Positions 11,688 to 16,627 of a stretch of 16,627 nucleotides of DNA are shown here, in pieces (within the stretch, counting starts at the first letter, position 1; each line of letters begins with the position of its first letter). Origin of the DNA: RGIG995 sp045542115 (GTDB lineage: Bacteria; Bacillota; Clostridia; Oscillospirales; UBA644); contig JAZQKK010000009.1 of the NCBI GenBank assembly GCA_045542115.1, positions 1 through 16,627 of the forward strand. Direction: 5' to 3'. The notes beneath the pieces are model-generated. The model was given only the letters and a program-made list of their open reading frames with translations. It was not told the DNA's origin and searched no databases. Made by a program: the position numbers and the translations under genes.

Positions 11688-12083
11688 TTATAAAAAGTTC
11701 CCCTCTTTCATGCACTCACGATATACGCGTTCTATGTTCTCAATAGCCAGCGCCGCTTTGCCGTTCCTGAAGTCAGGGTTTTTCCTGCAATAATTTTCAT
11801 ATGCGTTTATGTCTTCGAGTACATCATCGAAATATTCGCGGCTGTGTTTCACGTGGTTATAAATTTCGTCATTCGTGCGCAATATACGCCGGCGGGCGCT
11901 CCTGATCTCTTTCAGTTCGTCCGCCTCTTTCAGCTCTCCAAACTCCAGCCGTATTTTTTTTATTTCGGCTTTCACTTCCTTATTGCCCTGGCTGCTTATC
12001 CACTGCCAGAACCCCGCCGAACCGAATATGGCCACGATAACGGAAACAAACCCGCCAATTAGGATATTGGGGTCGATTGTCAT
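11688..12083 (-). CDS. Lysis-module membrane protein, 131 residues
   Basis: ATG 12083 overlaps the endolysin stop as ATGA. Residues 5-30 (PNILIGGFVSVIVAIFGSAGFWQWIS) form one membrane segment. A charged helical cytoplasmic part follows (EVKAEIKKIRLEFGELKE...IRSARRRILRTNDEIYNHVKHSREYFDDVLEDINAYENYC...NGKAALAIENIERVYREC). This 'HSREYFDDxLEDIxxYExYC...NxKAxLAIxxI' pattern is common at the lysis end of Clostridia phages. Its role may be in holin timing or membrane attachment; no enzyme motif is visible. It is the last gene before the late terminator. Confidence 0.75.
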   Translation of the reverse strand: MTIDPNILIGGFVSVIVAIFGSAGFWQWISSQGNKEVKAEIKKIRLEFGELKEADELKEIRSARRRILRTNDEIYNHVKHSREYFDDVLEDINAYENYCRKNPDFRNGKAALAIENIERVYRECMKEGNFL

Positions 12084-13501
12084 TTCCCGCCCCCGTTCTG
12101 AGCCTTGCCCATCTGATATCCGAAGAAAAATATAACCATGATCTTGTAAATATCTTGGAAGTATTGCGGGATTTCAAGCTGATTTATAACGAGATAAGCA
12201 AGAACAAAATTGTTCGTTAACGTTATGATGCTTTTAACCTGAAGCAGTGCCGCGATACGTTCCCTGATAATATTCGTTTGCGGTTCGGGGTCTTTCCATT
12301 CCGGCACGGGTTCGGGTTCCGGAAGCGTTGTCGGCTCATTTCCGCCCGTTTCCGGCTTGTTCTCGTTTTCCATTGGTGTTTCCTCGTCTTTCTCTGTTTC
12401 GCCCTGTGTCGGCTCTGTTTCGGGCTTGTATGGCTTTGTGCTTACGATCGCAAACGCGGACGGGGTAGCCCTGCCCGTGTCCCGCACGTATTCGAACGCG
12501 GATCCATTCCAGCGCCCAAACTGTGCAGACCCGCCGCCGTCAAAAAATTGGATTGTTTCCAGCTCTGGAACCGTCCGCCAATCCGTGGCAATTTCGGCGG
12601 GTGTCATATCCTGGGATGCAATGCCCGCAAGGTAGGTGCCGTCTTTGAACCGTACGGCGAACGTGTACCGGCTGCGGGTGTTAACGTGATCTATTCCAAC
12701 CATCCGGGCGTATTGGTAATTCCCGGCGGCTGGGTAAACTATGGCGGGGCTGGCTACGTTGTGGGACATGTCTACGTGTACGCCCGTACAGTCCCCGTAA
12801 ACGCCCGTATCGTAATCAAAAAATAACGTTGTGTTCTGGTTCGGGGTTTCGGTCCATACCTCATTCAGCGGGGCGGAAATGTCCCCGTATGTGGTTCCGA
12901 TCGGGTCCGCCTGCCCGTCTTTCATCTGAAAAAAATTCGCGCCGGTTGCCTTTGCCATTACCCACACGTCCGCGTTTAAGTCTTGGATGCGGGCGGTTTT
13001 GTTTAAGCCAGCGGAAAGCACCGCGAACGTTTCGCCCGCGCCCTGCCTGTATACGCTGTATAAGTGCCCGTTAATGGACAAATCAGACGCACCGGGCGGA
13101 ATATCAAGCGCCCACGTTTTGAGCCGTAACGCGCCCATAACGTCCCATGTGGTGGGTTTCTCGTTAACGTATGGGGCGCCCTGATTCTGCCCCAATTCCT
13201 GCCCGTTGTAATACATGGCTATATGTGAAGACGGGTGGGAGCTTCCCTTGTCCCATATGCACCAATCACCGGTCCGCAACGGTTCGCCGGGCTGTACGTA
13301 ATAAAAAACACGGCTATAACCGTATTTATCTTTTAACCGCCACAAGTCGCAAACGCTTTTTGTAAGCGCGCACGCCGTGGATATATTCAGCCCGAACAAT
13401 TCTACAAAGTAGGCGAAATAATCCCAGCACTGTTCCCCGTACGCCCTGTCCATATCGTACGATTTGCCGATTGTTTCCGCTCTGAATTCTGCCGGTGTCA
13501 T
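12080..13501 (-). CDS. CHAP endolysin fused to a C-terminal holin-like domain
   Basis: This 473-residue protein starts at ATG 13501, six bases after AAAGGGGG. Residues 1-130 are a CHAP domain with C25 in GEQCWDYFAYF and H93 in SSHIAMYY, the cysteine-histidine pair of amidase/endopeptidase lysins. Residues about 160-355 resemble a phosphodiester-glycosidase (NAGPA)-like domain, with YTFAVRFKDGTYLAGIASQ and FFDGGGSAQFG (D321). A proline/glutamate linker spans 356-410. The last 60 residues (RIAALLQVKSIITLTNNFVLAYLVINQLEIPQYFQDIYKIMVIFFFGYQMG) carry two membrane segments in the pattern of small Firmicutes phage holins. No separate holin is seen nearby. An internal ribosome site before M377 could release the holin part alone. 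Confidence 0.85.
   Translation of the reverse strand: MTPAEFRAETIGKSYDMDRAYGEQCWDYFAYFVELFGLNISTACALTKSVCDLWRLKDKYGYSRVFYYVQPGEPLRTGDWCIWDKGSSHPSSHIAMYYNGQELGQNQGAPYVNEKPTTWDVMGALRLKTWALDIPPGASDLSINGHLYSVYRQGAGETFAVLSAGLNKTARIQDLNADVWVMAKATGANFFQMKDGQADPIGTTYGDISAPLNEVWTETPNQNTTLFFDYDTGVYGDCTGVHVDMSHNVASPAIVYPAAGNYQYARMVGIDHVNTRSRYTFAVRFKDGTYLAGIASQDMTPAEIATDWRTVPELETIQFFDGGGSAQFGRWNGSAFEYVRDTGRATPSAFAIVSTKPYKPETEPTQGETEKDEETPMENENKPETGGNEPTTLPEPEPVPEWKDPEPQTNIIRERIAALLQVKSIITLTNNFVLAYLVINQLEIPQYFQDIYKIMVIFFFGYQMGKAQNGGGK
12371..12385 (-). promoter_or_regulatory. Internal ribosome site for a possible free holin
   Basis: Within the endolysin gene, GAGG (12382-12385) is followed after eight bases by ATG 12373, codon 377. 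Initiation here would give a 97-residue protein with a hydrophilic head (MENENKPETGG) and the two-helix holin-like end, terminating at 12080. Spacing is ideal, but glutamate codons of the linker could create this match by chance. Confidence 0.45.
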
Positions 13502-13519
13502 GGTCTGCCCCCTTTCACC

Positions 13520-13545
13520 AAAAAACGCGCCTGTGTTTGCGCGTT
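13520..13545 (-). terminator. Terminator-like hairpin immediately before the endolysin SD
   Basis: AACGCGC-N8-GCGCGTT is followed on the minus strand by a run of six T (overlapping the stem end) and then directly by GGTGAAAGGGGG, the endolysin SD. No room remains for a promoter in between. It may attenuate transcription from the tail genes into the lysis gene, or act as a hairpin ahead of the SD. Confidence 0.6.
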
Positions 13546-13565
13546 ATGTTTGAATTAAATTGCTG

Positions 13566-13598
13566 AACTTGCAACCAACTTGCAACCAACTTGCAACG
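13566..13598. repeat. Three tandem 11-bp repeats before the lysis gene
   Basis: AACTTGCAACC occurs twice and AACTTGCAACG once, head to tail, in the noncoding gap 13502-13622. Each unit contains the palindrome TTGCAA, so one palindrome recurs every 11 bp, about one helical turn. This suits a protein binding array; a replication-slippage origin is the simple alternative. Confidence 0.7.
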
Positions 13599-13622
13599 CT
13601 GAATGGCCTGCCCCTTTCTCTG

Positions 13623-14078
13623 TTACTCGCCTGGTGCGTATCCGATTGCATAATAATACGCTGTTGTTTCTGTTCCAGAACCGCGCCCATTAACAGAAAA
13701 CCCGGTATCTGTCACAGCATGCAAACGGTAATTAGTCGAATCGCTCGACATTGTGTAGCGTGTTGTAGATGTTCCGGAACCGCTGTAACGTGCCTGTGTT
13801 GTGCTGATGTCCGCGTTATATGTGCTGATTGCTGTCGCATTACCACCAGCCAACACTGTAAGATATTTTGCCTTAAATCCAATATCGACCGTGGTTCTGC
13901 TTGAATTTAATGTGAATGTTCCGGATGCGCACGGTGTCCCGCCTGAATATGTCCCCGTGATCGGTTCCCCGTCGGCTCCGTGCGCCGTTACGCCCTGCAT
14001 CAGGTCCGCCGCTGTGATCGTGTCCGCCGTAAGGTCTATCAGCGTGTTGCTTCCATAGACCACTTTTGAAACGCCCAT
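13623..14078 (-). CDS. Tail-fibre-like protein with shared N-terminal module, 151 residues
   Basis: Start ATG 14078 lies one base beyond the upstream stop, with GCGGGG as SD; an earlier in-frame TTG at 14093 is less likely. Residues 1-45 (VSKVVYGSNTLIDLTADTITAADLMQGVTAHGADGEPITGTYSGG) match the N terminus of the next protein (14080-14658). The rest is serine/threonine-rich and β-like: CASGTFTLNSSRTTVDIGFKAKYLTVLAGGN, then a C-terminal part with many glycine, serine and tyrosine residues. It is probably a tail-tip decoration or receptor-binding protein. It is the last structural gene before lysis. Confidence 0.75.
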   Translation of the reverse strand: MGVSKVVYGSNTLIDLTADTITAADLMQGVTAHGADGEPITGTYSGGTPCASGTFTLNSSRTTVDIGFKAKYLTVLAGGNATAISTYNADISTTQARYSGSGTSTTRYTMSSDSTNYRLHAVTDTGFSVNGRGSGTETTAYYYAIGYAPGE

Positions 14079-14079
14079 A

Positions 14080-14658
14080 TTAAGACCCCGCAATCGTTAC
14101 GGTTATACCACCTGCGGCGTTCTGCGTTTCAACGTAAGGGATGGCGTTTACTGTTACCTGAGAAAGATAATCGTACCCGCTGTCCGGCAAAGTGGTAAAT
14201 CCTGCCACGGTCGGGGTTACGGTCTTGGCCTGTGCGCTGATTGATTCGCCGGAATAGGTACCCGTAACTCCAAGAATTTTGATTCCGCTTTTAATGTTGG
14301 ACGCAATAATCTTGGCCTGTTCAGTGCTTGAAATGCTTACCTTACCGCTCCCGTCATGGTAGCCGTTCGGGATCGTGTACTGCTGGGCTTTGGTTGTGAT
14401 CGTGCCCGTAACCGCTCCATTGTTCGGCATGGTTCCGGTAACTTTTGCGCCGGAAACGTAGGCGGTTTTACTGAGCAGGATTTCCGCCGCGCCTGCCGTT
14501 GCGTCCGTGGTGTCCGCGTCATAGGTGCAGGCGCCTGTGATCGTTGCGCCGCTCTTATCGTGTGCCGTTGCGCCGGATAAAAGTGTCGCCGCTGTTACTG
14601 TGTCGGCGGTCAAGTCGATAAGAGTATTACCGCCATAAATAACTTTGTTGATTGCCAT
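14080..14658 (-). CDS. Tail-fibre-like protein with repeated adhesin modules, 192 residues
   Basis: ATG 14658 overlaps the upstream stop as TAATG. The N terminus, MAINKVIYGGNTLIDLTADTVTAATLLSGATAHDKSGATITG, is the module shared with the 13623-14078 protein. A central threonine/alanine-rich part follows (AAEILLSKTAYVSGAKVTGTMPNNGAVTGTI, GYHDGSGKVSIS). The end, VTPTVAGFTTLPDSGYDYLSQVTVNAIPYVETQNAAGGITVTIAG, matches the end of the 14658-15302 protein. These modules recur in Clostridia phage tail proteins and are thought to form β-rich shafts or tips. The protein is likely secreted with the virion and needs no signal peptide. Confidence 0.8.
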   Translation of the reverse strand: MAINKVIYGGNTLIDLTADTVTAATLLSGATAHDKSGATITGACTYDADTTDATAGAAEILLSKTAYVSGAKVTGTMPNNGAVTGTITTKAQQYTIPNGYHDGSGKVSISSTEQAKIIASNIKSGIKILGVTGTYSGESISAQAKTVTPTVAGFTTLPDSGYDYLSQVTVNAIPYVETQNAAGGITVTIAGS

Positions 14659-15302
14659 TAGTTCGTCTCCTCTGCAATGTAAACCGTTGTACCGCTTGTG
14701 TTACTCGTTTCGTAATAAGGAACCTTTGCCACCGTTACGTCTTCCGTCATTTGTTTCCCGGCGGTGCTCAATGTCTGCGCCTCGTTTGCTTTCGGCGTCA
14801 CGCTGTACGGTCCGGCATACACCGGAATAACAGATCCACCGCCCCCGGATGTTCCGCCGCCATAACCGCCGTTAATGCCGTAAATGTTCCACGGAATAAG
14901 GGCGGTGTTGGACCCGCCGGAATCGTTGACCCTGTAGGCGTTGTTGAAGTGGATCGTGGTATCGTCCGTGACATAGAACTGCCGCGTGATGTTTACCGAA
15001 TTAACGTTATTAAGTCCGATCGACATACGCTGTTTACCGGAACCGGTCGGGAACATATAGTCCCCGTTTGCATCCTTTACCGGAAAAACAACGTAATACT
15101 CCGCCGATGCGGCAGAGTTGTTATAAGCGTATTCAACCCGGATTTTTTGGAAGTTCTGCAAGCTCTGGGAAAGTGTAGCGTCCAGGGAGCTTCGCGCCGT
15201 TGTGGGGCTGGGATTGGTCCATAACAGCGTTTCCGTTGTCTTGGCTCCGTTCCCCTTGTTCCGGTCGGAAATGGTCCCGTATCTCACTGCTAACGCGCTC
15301 AT
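14658..15302 (-). CDS. Tail-fibre / receptor-binding protein, 214 residues
   Basis: The ATG overlaps the tail-tip stop as ATGA. The N-terminal part contains TLLWTNPSPTTARSSLDATLSQSLQNFQKIRVEYAYN and a β-rich region up to TTIHFNNAYRV, a layout common in siphovirus tail fibres. A glycine linker (YGINGGYGGGTSGGGGS, about 140-157) leads to a C-terminal module, PYSVTPKANEAQTLSTAGKQMTEDVTVAKVPYYETSNTSGTTVYIAEE, which is shared with the next protein. The linker suggests two independently folding parts, one for tail attachment and one for surface binding. Host receptor is unknown. Confidence 0.75.
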   Translation of the reverse strand: MSALAVRYGTISDRNKGNGAKTTETLLWTNPSPTTARSSLDATLSQSLQNFQKIRVEYAYNNSAASAEYYVVFPVKDANGDYMFPTGSGKQRMSIGLNNVNSVNITRQFYVTDDTTIHFNNAYRVNDSGGSNTALIPWNIYGINGGYGGGTSGGGGSVIPVYAGPYSVTPKANEAQTLSTAGKQMTEDVTVAKVPYYETSNTSGTTVYIAEETN

Positions 15303-16627
15303 GTTTCCACCATCTCCACGGCTTCCCCGTTGGCGCTCTCAACGTCAGCCGTAAGGAACTGAATGCCTTTTACTGTCTGCCTGAGGATGAAAGACGGTAC
15401 GGTCTGCCCGTCTCCGGTTGTGATCGTGACGGCGTCCCCGGCTTCAAGATATGGCAAACCCTTTTTTGTTAACTCAATCGGAATAAAAGTTAAATCGGGA
15501 ATGTTCGGGGTAAATACCGAATTCAGGAACGCAAGGAGTTTGCTTTCGATCGTGATGCCCGCTTCCGCTTCCGCCTTGGATACGGTGAACACCATATTTT
15601 GCAAAACGGCATTATCCCGCAAATCGTACACGGATGCACCGGTTCCGATTTGGACCGTTAGATCCTGTTCGTTGTCGGTTTCGTCTTTAAATTTGACTTG
15701 AACGTATCCGATGGGTGCGATGGTTGTTTCGTCATACCACAATTCCGCGTAATTCTCGGGCAAGATGGAAACGGGGCTGGTGTTGTCCAGCGCTGTAATT
15801 TCCATGCCACCGGTTCGGGCGGGCGAACCGAAACGGCAGAGAAGTTCCAGATAGCCCTGCACGATGCCGGACAGGCTGAAAGCGTTAGAAAATGAATATG
15901 CCGTATATGGTTTCCTTAATATGTTTTTTCGTGTTGTTTGAAGCGTTGAACTGAAACTCAACGGAACGGCGTTGATTGCTTCCGGTTCTGCAACGTAAAC
16001 GCTATAACTTACCGCTTTCAAATTGTTGACGTATCCAAGAATACCAACCGTTGATGTTGTGACGTCCCAAAGAGCAATTTCAGAAAGATAACACGCTCTT
16101 ACACTGGAAGCGTCCTGCATTGCATACGGATATATTATTTTTGCGTTACTTGGAAGCGATGCATATGCATATTCTCCGGTGCTTGGGTCGCTCGGAAAGT
16201 GCAAAAATCCGGGAATATACATGTCTTCCAGCAAGTCTTCCGCCATTGCGTAATATGATGAATAGCCGGATGCTTCCGCGTCTATGCCCGCTCTTGCGCT
16301 TGCAAGAAAATCCGCCAGCAGTTGCACCGTGTCGGCATCCCAAAACGTCCCCCAATCAATAGCATATATGGCGGTTGTTTCGTAACCATCCGGAGCCTCC
16401 TTGGATTTGTAGGTTAAACTAAGTGAAAGCTTAATCGTGGAAGCGTTTGTCTTTTTTACTGTTTTGGGTTCCGTAACTACTTGGGCCGATCCTGTGGTGC
16501 GTGTAACTTCTGTATACCCAAAATTTGACAATTCGCTTTCTGTTTTGGCAAGTACCGAAACAGCGAGCGGTTTTGCGTACGGTGTATAAGTATTTACAGG
16601 ATAAAACGCATTCATAACCGCAACCTG
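15299..16627 (-). CDS. Tail-tip / baseplate protein, 5' end outside the window
   Basis: The frame is open to the window edge (QVAV precedes the first ATG at 16615, which has no SD), so at least 442 residues are the C-terminal part of a larger protein. Features near the end are GYLELLCRFGSPARTGGMEITALD, NYAELWYDETTIAPIGYVQVKF and GLPYLEAGDAVTITTGDGQTVPSFILRQTVKGIQFLTADVES. The last element ('LEAGDxVxITTxDGxxVxxxILRxTxKGIQxL') is typical of Firmicutes siphovirus tail-tip or tail-hub proteins. It connects the tail tube to the fibre proteins that follow. Confidence 0.8.
   Translation of the reverse strand, partial: QVAVMNAFYPVNTYTPYAKPLAVSVLAKTESELSNFGYTEVTRTTGSAQVVTEPKTVKKTNASTIKLSLSLTYKSKEAPDGYETTAIYAIDWGTFWDADTVQLLADFLASARAGIDAEASGYSSYYAMAEDLLEDMYIPGFLHFPSDPSTGEYAYASLPSNAKIIYPYAMQDASSVRACYLSEIALWDVTTSTVGILGYVNNLKAVSYSVYVAEPEAINAVPLSFSSTLQTTRKNILRKPYTAYSFSNAFSLSGIVQGYLELLCRFGSPARTGGMEITALDNTSPVSILPENYAELWYDETTIAPIGYVQVKFKDETDNEQDLTVQIGTGASVYDLRDNAVLQNMVFTVSKAEAEAGITIESKLLAFLNSVFTPNIPDLTFIPIELTKKGLPYLEAGDAVTITTGDGQTVPSFILRQTVKGIQFLTADVESANGEAVEMVET

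Noticed and set aside
13566..13598. Tandem repeats considered as a CRISPR or att core
   Set aside because: Units are 11 bp without spacers and are not near integrase.
13515..13604. A 29-codon minus-strand frame starting with ATT behind GAAAGGGG, ending at the endolysin SD
   Set aside because: The start codon is non-standard and the frame is made largely of 11-bp repeats that shift frame with every copy, so it does not look like selected protein. It is mentioned only as a possible relic of a lost gene.
1..16627. tRNA genes, insertion sequences, toxin-antitoxin pairs or dedicated defence operons
   Set aside because: No cloverleaf, transposase, terminal inverted repeats or recognisable toxin/antitoxin or defence motifs were seen; tRNA detection by eye is limited.

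Overview
The window is entirely phage DNA, from a temperate siphovirus-like phage or prophage of a Gram-positive host. A gut-type Clostridia/Oscillospiraceae host is likely but inferred. The reasons are strong AAAGGGGG/AAAGGAA Shine-Dalgarno (SD) sites, a large serine recombinase with Firmicutes-type architecture, a DUF1492-like regulator ahead of an HNH nuclease, small VIRCxxC-type cysteine proteins, and a CHAP-domain endolysin. No bacterial chromosomal gene, rRNA or tRNA was seen.

Layout on the minus strand, read from right to left. (1) 16627-13623: end of the tail module, with a tail-tip protein cut by the window edge and three tail-fibre-like proteins that share modules. (2) 13501-11688: lysis module, with a CHAP endolysin that carries a holin-like membrane domain at its own C terminus, then a coupled membrane protein. 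Terminators at 11614-11646 and 11537-11562 close this late transcript. (3) 9585-498: a long early operon: small regulators and membrane proteins, a RecE-like nuclease, a probable OB-fold partner, an adenine methyltransferase, a RusA resolvase, SSB, a replication initiator with internal iteron-like repeats, small cysteine proteins, and a DUF1492-like late regulator. (4) 388-1: an HNH nuclease, then the first codons of a probable terminase small subunit, the start of the packaging module.

The only plus-strand genes are a 77-residue Xre-type repressor (9767) and the overlapping serine integrase (9987-11576). The divergent control region 9600-9766 holds three operator-like inverted repeats exactly 40 bp apart, a strong leftward promoter under two of them, and a likely repressor promoter beside the third.

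The lysis genes directly abut integrase with no host DNA between them. The sequence is therefore probably a free, circularised or circularly permuted phage genome, or attP lies elsewhere. Most neighbouring early and late genes are joined by ATGA, TAATG or TGATG overlaps, so translational coupling dominates. The most unusual observations are the endolysin-holin fusion with an internal ribosome site, the evenly spaced operators, hairpins placed just upstream of several SD sites, and a well-formed ORF with no standard start codon.
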